NCBI GenBank assembly: GCA_002707085.1 | Contig: PALY01000115.1 | Span: 16,882 to 28,760 of the forward strand | DNA length: 11,879 nucleotides | DNA from: Deltaproteobacteria bacterium | GTDB taxonomy: Bacteria; Myxococcota_A; UBA796 | Direction of reading: 5' to 3' | Shown here: one piece after another, positions 1-7,110 of the stretch | How positions within the stretch are numbered: the first letter of the stretch is position 1 | Layout: every line of letters starts with the position of its first letter | The notes under the pieces: model-generated | The model's database searches: none | Seen by the model: only the letters and a program-made list of their open reading frames with translations | What the model was told of the DNA's origin: nothing | Made by a program: the position numbers and the translations under genes

Positions 1-78
1 ACACAGTCACATCGCTGGGTGCATCATCTTCCTCTTCTGACACGGTCACATCGCCCGACTCGTCTTCCTCATCAAGCT
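1..78 (-). repeat. Two tandem 39-base units encoding an acidic 13-residue repeat
   Basis: Two adjacent in-frame 39-base units (1-39 and 40-78) in the kinase-like gene encode ELDEEDESGDVTV and SEEEDDAPSDVTV. Each is a run of Glu/Asp ending in DVTV. The array is cut by the window edge, so copy number is unknown. It lies outside the kinase fold, in a low-complexity acidic tail. The Thr in each DVTV could be a phospho-acceptor; that is speculation. Confidence 0.6.
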
Positions 79-940
79 CTGTAGTCCCCGTGACATGTTC
101 CAGCGTGGGGTTCACCCAACGGATCCACTCATCTTGAGTTGCCGCCAAAGCACCCAACTCTTTTTGAAGCTCTGAAAGTGTAGGCCTCTGGTCAGGGCGA
201 AAAGACAGGCATGACACAATCAGTTCAACCAATTGTTGTGGGGTATCTCCAACACTCAGTTGTTGGCGAGCCCCATTGATCACATTCGACTGCGCTTCTG
301 AAGTGGTGGCTGGTCGCTGAGGCCAACGACCGCTCAGCAGCAAAGTGAGAATACCGCCCAATGCATACACATCATTGGGAGTCGTCAGCATCCCGCCCAT
401 AAGTTCTGGTGCCGCATAACGAGCAGTCCCACGCTCTTCTCTGTAAATGGGATGATCGCCATCCACCGCAGTACCCGTCGGAGTCAGGGCCCCCATGACA
501 CGAACTTGGCCGTCATTATCAATACAGACCCGTGTGGGTCCAAGCAGCCCATGCACCATGCCTTTGGCCTTGGCAGCCACCAAAAACGATGTGAGTTCAC
601 GCCCAACATATGCAGTAATTGCTGCTGGCAAACTGCGGCGCTTGGACAATCTCTCTAAGTCCTTGCCATCCACCAGTTGCATGATCACCGCTGGACGATC
701 AGACACCCGAAACAAACCCTGACAACGAACCAATGCCGGATGATCGACACGCCTGCTGGCCTCGATTCTCTTGGACATCGCCGTGGCAACCCCATCAAGA
801 TCTGTGAGATCGTAATGAAGGATGGCTACCGCAAATTCTGTTTGGCCTCGTTCCACATCCGATGCAACATAAATGGTGGCCAGATCTCCTGACCCCAAAG
901 ATGCTTTCAGCTTCAACGTTCTTTCTGGCCAATCGGTCAC
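1..940 (-). CDS. Hanks-type Ser/Thr kinase homologue, predicted pseudokinase (C-terminus cut by window edge)
   Basis: The open frame starts at a GTG (940-938) and runs off the left edge after 313 codons. A GGGAGA 8 bases upstream can serve as ribosome binding site. The kinase fold is recognisable over residues 8-265: a degenerate glycine loop (LGSGDLATIY, 15-24, third Gly replaced by Ala), an alpha-C-type Glu near 60, GTARYAAPE (171-179) for the activation segment and APE motif, and NDVYALG (189-195) with the structural Asp. The catalytic residues are absent. VAIK reads VAIL (38-41), HRDLKPEN reads HGLLGPTR (130-137), and DFG reads GAL (150-152). Predicted cytoplasmic adaptor or allosteric partner with no phosphotransfer. 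An acidic tail follows from about residue 288. The gene starts one base after the stop of the 292-residue gene, so translation is probably coupled. The family is clear; loss of catalysis is inferred from the residues. Confidence 0.87.
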   Translation of the reverse strand, partial: MTDWPERTLKLKASLGSGDLATIYVASDVERGQTEFAVAILHYDLTDLDGVATAMSKRIEASRRVDHPALVRCQGLFRVSDRPAVIMQLVDGKDLERLSKRRSLPAAITAYVGRELTSFLVAAKAKGMVHGLLGPTRVCIDNDGQVRVMGALTPTGTAVDGDHPIYREERGTARYAAPELMGGMLTTPNDVYALGGILTLLLSGRWPQRPATTSEAQSNVINGARQQLSVGDTPQQLVELIVSCLSFRPDQRPTLSELQKELGALAATQDEWIRWVNPTLEHVTGTTELDEEDESGDVTVSEEEDDAPSDVTV

Positions 941-941
941 G

Positions 942-1820
942 CTAAAATTCTCCCACCACAAAGGCAGCCACACCAGTGGTCACAGAAACAGTCGCAGCAC
1001 CAGCGCTTACCCACACCAAGGTGTTGGTGCGATCGCGCAGGCTTTTCAACTCTGAATCAGCCGTCGTGGGATCCCAAAAGCGAGTCTCATTACTGGCAGC
1101 AACTGCATAAGTCACACCCGATACGGCAGCGGTTACGGCCGCTATAGAAGCCAGCGGTACATTCACTGAAATTGCAGGACCGGATCGCTTGGCTCTCGAA
1201 ACAGTCGCCGAAGTGTTTCGACGAACTTGGCCTGCTGTCTGCATTCCACGCCCCATCGTATACCGCGGTGGCTCTACACCAATCCCAACGACGGCCGATA
1301 TCTGAACTCGGCCCTCGCCATCCAAATGTTGGAACACGTATGGACGATCCTTAGGAAGCTCCAATGCCACCTTGCCGTCAATGCGAATCACGCCTTCCAT
1401 GGGGCGAGCCACCGGATCACCCACCATGGGAACAGTCCCTTGGGCCACTTCGAAATTGACCCGAAGCGGGTGTCCATTTGGAGCCAATCCTTCCGGCAAC
1501 ATGTAATTGGGCGCAACCTGCAGCATGCTCTTGAAAAACCCAACCGTTTGGGCGTGATTCCCATCCAGAAAACTGCCCAATGCCTCCATTCGATAATAAG
1601 CGGCAGCCTGGCCGGGCTGAACGGGTTCACCCAAACACGCAACACCCCGCTGAGAAGCCCATCTAGCCTTCCGGAATGCTTCTTCATCCATCTTCGAAAA
1701 AGCCACATCAGCCAAAGAGATTTGCTGCGCCAAATAGGCCGTCGACCGAACATCGGGACACCCTTGGCGAGCCATGGCTGTTGAACCCAACAAGGCCCAC
1801 ACCAGAAACAAGCGAATCAC
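942..1820 (-). CDS. Exported protein with helical-repeat-like N-terminus and two C-terminal membrane segments
   Basis: This 292-residue protein starts at a GTG (1820-1818). Residues 1-17 form a signal peptide (RLFLVWALLGSTAMA) with a probable signal peptidase I site after AMA. Residues 25-105 are helical and resemble TPR-like segments (SLADVAFSKMDEEAFRKA, then an AAAYYRMEALGSFLDGNHAQ stretch). Residues 140-180 (GVIRIDGKVALELP) look like a small beta domain of PEGA type. Two hydrophobic segments follow (about 221-243 and 266-288), joined by a polar loop with a RDRTNTLV motif. The bulk should be periplasmic with the C-terminus in the inner membrane. It sits between an upstream surface lipoprotein gene (4-base overlap) and a downstream kinase-like gene (1-base gap), which suggests an envelope relay or scaffold. 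I know of similar two-helix tails in myxobacterial proteins but no defined function. Confidence 0.8.
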   Translation of the reverse strand: MIRLFLVWALLGSTAMARQGCPDVRSTAYLAQQISLADVAFSKMDEEAFRKARWASQRGVACLGEPVQPGQAAAYYRMEALGSFLDGNHAQTVGFFKSMLQVAPNYMLPEGLAPNGHPLRVNFEVAQGTVPMVGDPVARPMEGVIRIDGKVALELPKDRPYVFQHLDGEGRVQISAVVGIGVEPPRYTMGRGMQTAGQVRRNTSATVSRAKRSGPAISVNVPLASIAAVTAAVSGVTYAVAASNETRFWDPTTADSELKSLRDRTNTLVWVSAGAATVSVTTGVAAFVVGEF

Positions 1821-1831
1821 AGGCCACCTCC
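1817..1831 (-). promoter_or_regulatory. Start/stop overlap with embedded Shine-Dalgarno sequence
   Basis: On the minus strand GGAGGTGG (1831-1824) is followed after three bases by GTGA. Its GTG starts the 292-residue protein and its TGA stops the lipoprotein gene. The Shine-Dalgarno sequence itself encodes part of the Gly-Gly-Gly-Leu end of the upstream protein. This strong site fixes the GTG start and indicates translational coupling. Confidence 0.8.
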
Positions 1832-3820
1832 AAGCAGCACATAGACCATGCCAACATTTGAGTCCGAGGTGTCCGCACCTTCAGCACCAATCAAAATGTC
1901 CAACTGGCCATCTCCGTCATAGTCGAGATTCCCCAACAGACTGCTGCCAAGCTTGTCTCCGGACGATGACCCCAGAAACTGGGCATCCGCATCGTCCTGT
2001 GTATAGCTGCCTTCCGTAAATGGTCCTGCATACAAGAATACTGCACCAGCCCCGGAGCCGGGCGCGCCTATTGCCACACCCTGAGCGCCTGCTCCACTTA
2101 CGTCACCGGTACCCGCCAGCGAAGCACCAAAGGATGCATTGTTGTCCAGCCCTCGGAACTCGACCGCTGCGATATCGGTAATATCGGCATTTGCCAGCTC
2201 AGTAATCAAATACACGGCCCCGCGTTTTGTGCCGTCTAGATTCCTTTCTGGAGCGCTGACCAACAAGTCCGGTGTTCCGTCTTCGTTGATATCACCAGGT
2301 CCATACAGAAACTCACCCGTGCGCGCGCCAGCGCCAACACCTGTGATAATGAAGTCTGCTTCGTCGGCCGTAAACTCCATCTCCATGCCCGAACCATCGT
2401 CTGCCAACAGGCTCGAATCAAAAACGTACACATTGCCCGACGAAGAGTTCGATTGGCGCGCCCCAACAACAAGATCGGGCAAGCCATCACCGCTTACATC
2501 TCCGGGAGTGGTCACAGCAACGCCAAACTTGTCGCCGCCCACAGAACCAAACAATCGAACGTCCACAGAACCTGGAAGCGCGGTATCCAGCGTTCCAGGT
2601 TCAATCGGTCCGCGAACCAGTACAACTCCGCCCGTTCGTTCACCACCGTACTTGGCATCCAGACTTCCGATCATCAAATCATCGTTTCCGTCCCCATCCA
2701 AGTCACCAATGGTTCCGAGGTCGCGACCCAAGTAGGAATTGCCAAAGGCACCTTGAACAGTCACGTCGGGCACATTCAGATCTGTATCGGCCGTAACGGG
2801 TCCAAAATAGAGATAGGCCGCACCCGCCGAAGGCCGAGCCGTGATCGAATATGAAGGGTCACCCAAAAGTAAATCTGGGTTTCCATCCCCATTTAGATCC
2901 CCAGGAAACGCAATGTCACGAGAAATCTTCGTCGACAAATCCGATGGGGTTCGATGGTCAAACTCATCTAAGGAATGACTTCCCAACTGAGGACCTGAAA
3001 TGAAGGTCACGCTGTTTGCACCATAGGCGCCCACAACCAAGTCGGTATCCCCATCTCCGGTGATGTCTGTGCCATATGCGATATCTGCCCCCGCCAGTCC
3101 TCCACCAGAGACGCCCATAAAAATGGCGTCGGCATCGGCAGCCTCTCGCTCTCCCAAAAGACCACAACCGGACGCCGTTCCATCGCAATTGTTATCGATG
3201 CCATCGTTGCACTCTTCAATGGCATCGGGATTTATCGAGCCATCGGTGTCATCACAATCGCTTTCGCTATCCAGTGTGTAGGGTGCCTCGGCATCGCACA
3301 AGCACGCTGCATCACTTCCACCAAAGCCATCCTCATCCGAGTCTGCAAAGAAGTCGGTACACCCCAACGCTCCAAGGTCGTTCAATGAACCTGAGCAATT
3401 GTCGTCCACTTCAGTTTCGCAATCCTCTTCTGCCCCCGGGTTGATATCCGCATTCGCATCGTCGCAGTCGCCCAACTGAGCCGTTGTCCCATCAATCGCT
3501 TCGCAAGACTCCACAGCATCCGAATCAGAGCCATAGCCATCTCCGTCCGCATCGACGGCCCAGGTGGCTCCTGGGTATTCGTTGGGATCAGCATCGTCAC
3601 AGTCATCCGCATTGTCGACCATGCCTTCCGGCACGTCACAGGATTCAAACGACACATCCGGATTTCCAAACCCGTCCCCATCTCCGTCCCCATAGAACAT
3701 CTGCATGTCGGCACAGTCTTGCCCACCACTACCAGAGCCTGTTCGCTCAGCGTACTCTTCATCTGTGATGTAAGCGCAGCCTTGTAGCAATAAGGCTGCT
3801 TTTATGAACGGCGTAAACAC
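1817..3820 (-). CDS. Surface lipoprotein with MopE-like Asp/Cys repeats and a seven-blade FG-GAP propeller
   Basis: I place the start at the GTG at 3820-3818 (667 residues), just after AAGGGGTGGA. The same frame stays open to an ATG at 4018, but that would overlap the divergent gene and bury the signal peptide. The N-terminus MFTPFIKAALLLQGC ends in a lipobox with Cys15. Residues 36-222 hold three Asp-rich units, each with a D-x-D-x-DG-[FY]-G loop (43-52, 88-97, 158-167) followed by a DCDD motif (73-76, 118-121, 188-191). Units two and three carry the full metal-binding pattern with NPGA/NPDA and a closing D-x-N-C. Residues 240-667 hold seven FG-GAP repeats with calcium loops at 252, 308, 373, 441, 510, 573 and 633. 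The sixth (DVSGAGAQG) has lost its internal acidic residues. Seven repeats fit one complete integrin-alpha-type propeller. Likely an outer-membrane or surface calcium-dependent binding protein; the ligand is unknown. First gene of a three-gene unit. Confidence 0.88.
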   Translation of the reverse strand: MFTPFIKAALLLQGCAYITDEEYAERTGSGSGGQDCADMQMFYGDGDGDGFGNPDVSFESCDVPEGMVDNADDCDDADPNEYPGATWAVDADGDGYGSDSDAVESCEAIDGTTAQLGDCDDANADINPGAEEDCETEVDDNCSGSLNDLGALGCTDFFADSDEDGFGGSDAACLCDAEAPYTLDSESDCDDTDGSINPDAIEECNDGIDNNCDGTASGCGLLGEREAADADAIFMGVSGGGLAGADIAYGTDITGDGDTDLVVGAYGANSVTFISGPQLGSHSLDEFDHRTPSDLSTKISRDIAFPGDLNGDGNPDLLLGDPSYSITARPSAGAAYLYFGPVTADTDLNVPDVTVQGAFGNSYLGRDLGTIGDLDGDGNDDLMIGSLDAKYGGERTGGVVLVRGPIEPGTLDTALPGSVDVRLFGSVGGDKFGVAVTTPGDVSGDGLPDLVVGARQSNSSSGNVYVFDSSLLADDGSGMEMEFTADEADFIITGVGAGARTGEFLYGPGDINEDGTPDLLVSAPERNLDGTKRGAVYLITELANADITDIAAVEFRGLDNNASFGASLAGTGDVSGAGAQGVAIGAPGSGAGAVFLYAGPFTEGSYTQDDADAQFLGSSSGDKLGSSLLGNLDYDGDGQLDILIGAEGADTSDSNVGMVYVLLGGGL

Positions 3821-3839
3821 AACTCCACCCCTTTCTCTG

Positions 3840-3854
3840 AGTGCGGACCGCTCT
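3840..3854. promoter_or_regulatory. Imperfect inverted repeat in a divergent intergenic region
   Basis: AGTGCGGACCGCTCT centred on 3847 has arms AG-x-GCGG and CCGC-x-CT around one central base, with one mismatched pair. It lies in the 68-base gap between the lipoprotein gene and the desuccinylase-family gene, which run away from each other, so it could be an operator. No convincing -35/-10 pair was found in this gap on either strand. The symmetry is short and could be chance. Confidence 0.22.
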
Positions 3855-3888
3855 AACCGAGTCGAACGCCCAATGATATGCGTTTCAC

Positions 3889-4887
3889 ATGACGGACACT
3901 TTTGAGAAAAATCAACGCATGCGGTTGGACGATCTGCTGCATCGTTTTCAGCAGACAGCGCGGCAAGAACCGTATGCCTACGAATGGACCCACCACACAG
4001 ACGGTGGGCGCCATCCAACCCATGTGGTCTTTGGCTGCATGGTTCACGGAAACGAGGTGGGTTCCTTGCCCGCTGTGGTCCGGTTGGTTCAAGCGCTCAA
4101 CGAAGGTCAGGTCCGATTTGGTGGCAAAGTGACCCTATTCATCGGAAACCCAGAAGCCGCCCGCGAAAACCGTCGCTACCTGGAAGCCGACCTCAACCGA
4201 GTGTTTCTGGACACTGGAAAATCACGACACGAAGACCAACGCGCCCAACAAATCATGCCCATTCTCAATGACGCAGATGTGTTCATCGACTTTCACCAAA
4301 CCATCCTTGGTACCGCCCAGCCCTTTTACATCTTTCCTTGGCAACGGTTGGGCTGGCAATGGGCCAGGGCTGTTCAAAGTACAAAGGTCTGGGTCACACG
4401 GGACCCCAAAATAACTTTTTCCAGCGGATCGAAATGTACAGATGAGTATGTGGCGGACCGAGGCAGACCCGGGATCACCGTGGAACTGTCACAGAAGGGC
4501 TTCACCGATCAAGCGGAACAAATCTGCTGGAACACCATGATCAATGCGCTCAAGCAAGCGGATGCAGAGGCCAGTGGCACAGACATATCTGAACTGGCAA
4601 TCCAACAACCCGAACTCTCGTTTTATCAAACGACGTATTCAGAGCCGTTTTCAAACCCTGAAATGACATTGCGACCTGGGCTGTTGAACTTTCAATCCGT
4701 TCAAGAAGGCGAGCAACTGAGTGCCAGCGACACACCGAAGATTACTGTGCCTACGCCGGGAGCCATTCTGTTTCCCAAGTATCCAGAGCGGGAAAACGGA
4801 CTTGCAATCGACCCAAGACCGAACGAAATCTACCGGTTGGTGACCCCTATGGATGAACACCCAATGAAGCTGTGGGACACCGACTGA
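3889..4887 (+). CDS. Succinylglutamate desuccinylase/aspartoacylase-family zinc hydrolase
   Basis: This 332-residue protein is close to the usual length for AstE and aspartoacylase (about 310-330). The family removes an acyl group from an N-acylated amino acid using one zinc ion. Visible residues are GCMVHGNEVGS (49-59) with zinc ligands His53 and Glu56, the ENRRYLEADLNRVF stretch (93-106) with the substrate-binding Asn-Arg, DFHQT (134-138) with the third ligand His136, and TVELSQKG (197-204) with the probable catalytic Glu199. Nothing key is missing, so it should be active, probably in the cytoplasm since no signal peptide is seen. The substrate cannot be told: no arginine succinyltransferase pathway genes are nearby, so I do not call it astE. 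No good Shine-Dalgarno sequence precedes the ATG. A second in-frame ATG at 3919 is possible but also lacks one. It converges with the ExoD-family gene, 53 bases away. Confidence 0.86.
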   Translation: MTDTFEKNQRMRLDDLLHRFQQTARQEPYAYEWTHHTDGGRHPTHVVFGCMVHGNEVGSLPAVVRLVQALNEGQVRFGGKVTLFIGNPEAARENRRYLEADLNRVFLDTGKSRHEDQRAQQIMPILNDADVFIDFHQTILGTAQPFYIFPWQRLGWQWARAVQSTKVWVTRDPKITFSSGSKCTDEYVADRGRPGITVELSQKGFTDQAEQICWNTMINALKQADAEASGTDISELAIQQPELSFYQTTYSEPFSNPEMTLRPGLLNFQSVQEGEQLSASDTPKITVPTPGAILFPKYPERENGLAIDPRPNEIYRLVTPMDEHPMKLWDTD

Positions 4888-4940
4888 TCTGGACATCAGG
4901 GCCACGAAAATGTGCGCTGAAGAAAGACCCAAACCCAGAC

Positions 4941-5594
4941 TTATAGTCCCAACACACCTTTGATCAACGGTTTTGCATGCTCTTCAACTGCATCCAAACC
5001 ATGCGTCCAAGCGAAATACAAGGCAACACCTGCAATCCCCGCTGCAATCGGAGCAAGCAGGAGCCCCCCCAACAACACAAAACCATCCTCTTCCAAGATT
5101 CCTGCAGCCAAAACAAAGATCACAAAACTGGGTGCCGTGTTGGTCAAAGGAATGGGTAGGGACATGCTCAAGGACATCAACATCACGACGAAGCCGACCA
5201 GTCCCAAAAAGAACCGATTGCGTGCCAAACTGGACCAACGTGGCCGAATAATCCACTCGACAAAGCGCAGCGGAAGGCCCGCATTCCGAACGGTCCAGTC
5301 CAACTTGCTTTTACTCAGTGAACGCTGACGAATGCGCTCTGGAAACCACGGAGTGGTTCTTCCACGCATCATCTGAATCGCCAAAGCCGCCATCATCAAA
5401 CCAAATGGCGTCGCGTAACCTGGCGCCGGAACCGGCAAGGCTGCCGGAAGCGCCAGTATCAGCAGCACCAAGCCAAAACCTCGATCGGCGATGCTGTCCA
5501 ACAACGCACCAAAAGTGACGGTGTCAGAATCTAAACCTGCAACAAACTGTTGAAGCTCTTTGGACAAGCTGATGTGTTCTACGGTTTCAGACAT
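4941..5594 (-). CDS. ExoD-family integral membrane protein
   Basis: This 217-residue protein matches the ExoD family, named for a rhizobial exopolysaccharide locus; the biochemical role of the family is not settled. Typical features are an N-terminal amphipathic part ending in TFGALLDSIADRGFGLVLL, the LALPAALPVPAPG stretch, then GLMMAALAIQMM. A basic central region (RIRQRSLSKSKLDW) is followed by hydrophobic segments including MLMSLSMSLPIPLTNTAPS and LAAGILEEDGFVLLGGL, as in other members. About four to five membrane segments are expected. The ATG at 5594 lies 9 bases after the stop of the LysE-type gene and has no clear Shine-Dalgarno sequence, so it probably depends on coupled translation. 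It is the last gene of a four-gene operon. Membership is confident, function is not. Confidence 0.87.
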   Translation of the reverse strand: MSETVEHISLSKELQQFVAGLDSDTVTFGALLDSIADRGFGLVLLILALPAALPVPAPGYATPFGLMMAALAIQMMRGRTTPWFPERIRQRSLSKSKLDWTVRNAGLPLRFVEWIIRPRWSSLARNRFFLGLVGFVVMLMSLSMSLPIPLTNTAPSFVIFVLAAGILEEDGFVLLGGLLLAPIAAGIAGVALYFAWTHGLDAVEEHAKPLIKGVLGL

Positions 5595-5603
5595 GCCGAG
5601 GCT

Positions 5604-6212
5604 TTAACCAACCACGATCAAAAAGGTGGCGATTCCCACCAGCAACAGCCCAAACAATCGATCCACCCACAGCCCTTGTGTCGCCAACCATCCTGCAGCC
5701 CCCGTGGTGGCCAACAGTAAGGCTGCAAATACATACCAAGCGATATCGATCAGCATCGCCAAACCTGCCACTCCAGCCCGTTCAATCGTTGAAGCATCCA
5801 CAGGTAAAAACGAACCCAACAAGGCCAAGAAAAATACGGCAATTTTGGGGTTTAGAAAAGCCACTGTGAAGCCTTCCACAAAACCCGTCCGACCACCGTT
5901 TGGCGCGTGTTCATTGGTAGACTTGCCTGCGTGTCGCAGAGCTTGAGCCCCCATCCAAAGCAGGTACAAGCCGCCCACAACTTCTATGGCTCGATTGACT
6001 CCCGGCACACTGGCAACCAAAGCAGAAACGCCAACAACAGCGCCAAAAGCATAAATCCCAACACCGATGCCATGCCCCACACCGGTCATCACGCCCTGCA
6101 TTCGGCCACCGGACACTGTGTTTTTGATCACCACAGCCAAGCTTGGACCCGGTACAGCAGCGCCTGTGAAACACACAGCAGCGATCGATATCCAAGCAGA
6201 GCTTTCCATCAT
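5604..6212 (-). CDS. LysE/RhtB-family amino acid exporter
   Basis: I start this at the ATG at 6212 (202 residues; the next codon at 6209 is also ATG). This gives the usual family length near 205 and places the first membrane helix at the N-terminus (ISIAAVCFTGAAVPGPSLAV). The frame extends upstream to 6326, but that part lies inside the LysR gene and is not hydrophobic. Family signs are the PGP motif in the first helix, followed by NTVSGGRMQGVMTGVGHGIG, a second helix with GGLYLLWMGAQALR, and GFTVAFLNPKIAVFFLALL in the middle. About six membrane segments are expected. The family exports amino acids or related small solutes; the substrate is unknown. The start is 4 bases after the LysR stop codon. 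The adjacent LysR-type regulator probably controls it, as ArgP/LysG do for ArgO/LysE. Confidence 0.87.
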   Translation of the reverse strand: MMESSAWISIAAVCFTGAAVPGPSLAVVIKNTVSGGRMQGVMTGVGHGIGVGIYAFGAVVGVSALVASVPGVNRAIEVVGGLYLLWMGAQALRHAGKSTNEHAPNGGRTGFVEGFTVAFLNPKIAVFFLALLGSFLPVDASTIERAGVAGLAMLIDIAWYVFAALLLATTGAAGWLATQGLWVDRLFGLLLVGIATFLIVVG

Positions 6213-6216
6213 GGGC

Positions 6217-7110
6217 CTAACGGAGGGGAAATTCAGACAAGACTGATGCCATCGCACGGTACAGACCGCTTCGCGGATCGTCCACTCGATACAAGAACCG
6301 GAACCAATCATGTTGTGGAACCACATCGGTCAACAGCGGCACCAAAGTGCCTTGCTCAAGGTCTTCATGGATCAAGTAGCGAGGCAGCACCGCCACACCA
6401 TCTCCCGCAAGTACACACTGATGAATGGCAGCGATGGTCCCCATCTGACGGAAGCCCCTGAACGAACTCGCCTCGATGCGGTCATCCACTTCCGACACAT
6501 AGTGAAAGAGCGGCAATGATGTTTCGGTGTCCACAATCACATGGTTTTGGGCATCGTCTGGACTCTCAAAGGGCCACTTATCCAAGCGCGACTTGGAACT
6601 CACAAACACATAGTCTTCGCGATGAATCCGAACGCCTTCAATCTCGGGTTCTGAGATGCGACGAGAACTGATCGCACAATCGATTTCGTGCCGATGCACC
6701 CGCATACTCAGGTCCTCTCCAGAGCCAAAATACAGATGAAAGGTCACATGAGGAAAACGAGATTCCAACAACGGAAGGGATGGCTGAAGCCAAGACAAGC
6801 CCAACTCATGACGCGTTCCCACGGTGATATCGACTGGAGCGGGACCCAACTCACCTCTTGCAGCTCTCACACTATCTGCAGCAGCCGTGAGTGTTTCTTG
6901 CGCCCTGGACAACATCGCCAGCCCCGCTTCCGTGAGTTCGACACGACGGGTAGTTCGCACAAACAGATCAACCCCCAACTGCTCTTCAAGACCCTTGATT
7001 CGTTGCCCAAAAGCTGCGGGTGTGAGACCCACTGCACGACTTGCCGCACGAAAGTTCAACGTACGAGCCGCTTCCACAAAACATCGCAATGACTCGGTAT
7101 CTGGCAACAT
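6217..7110 (-). CDS. LysR-family transcriptional regulator
   Basis: A 297-residue protein of standard LysR length. The N-terminal winged helix-turn-helix is clear: LRCFVEAARTLNFRAASRAV, then LTPAAFGQRIKGLEEQLGVD and LFVRTTRRVELTEAG (residues 8-63). A linker helix follows, then a periplasmic-binding-protein-like effector domain starting at VDITVGTRHELGLSWL (about 93-108) and ending near residue 290. The ATG at 7110 abuts the stop codon of the radical SAM gene (TAGATG) with no gap, and the next gene starts 4 bases after its own stop. It is therefore translated as an internal operon gene. LysR genes are more often divergent from their target; here the likely target, the LysE-type exporter, is directly downstream on the same strand. 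The effector is unknown. Confidence 0.92.
   Translation of the reverse strand: MLPDTESLRCFVEAARTLNFRAASRAVGLTPAAFGQRIKGLEEQLGVDLFVRTTRRVELTEAGLAMLSRAQETLTAAADSVRAARGELGPAPVDITVGTRHELGLSWLQPSLPLLESRFPHVTFHLYFGSGEDLSMRVHRHEIDCAISSRRISEPEIEGVRIHREDYVFVSSKSRLDKWPFESPDDAQNHVIVDTETSLPLFHYVSEVDDRIEASSFRGFRQMGTIAAIHQCVLAGDGVAVLPRYLIHEDLEQGTLVPLLTDVVPQHDWFRFLYRVDDPRSGLYRAMASVLSEFPLR

Noticed and set aside
1227..1784. 185-residue plus-strand open frame
   Set aside because: It is antisense to the 292-residue protein, which has a signal peptide, membrane segments and coupled starts; the plus-strand product shows no recognisable domain.
942..1820. Lipoprotein call for the 292-residue protein from ARQGC near residue 21
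   Set aside because: Residues before the Cys (ARQG) do not fit a lipobox; a signal peptidase I site after AMA fits better.
3821..4018. Longer version of the FG-GAP lipoprotein starting at 4018
   Set aside because: It overlaps the divergent desuccinylase-family gene by 130 bases and puts a non-signal sequence before the lipobox; the GTG at 3820 has a good ribosome binding site.
3889..4887. Naming the zinc hydrolase astE
   Set aside because: The family includes aspartoacylases and others, and no arginine succinyltransferase pathway genes are present in the window.
6213..6326. Upstream extension of the LysE-type exporter
   Set aside because: It lies inside the LysR coding region and is not hydrophobic; the ATG at 6212 gives the normal family length.
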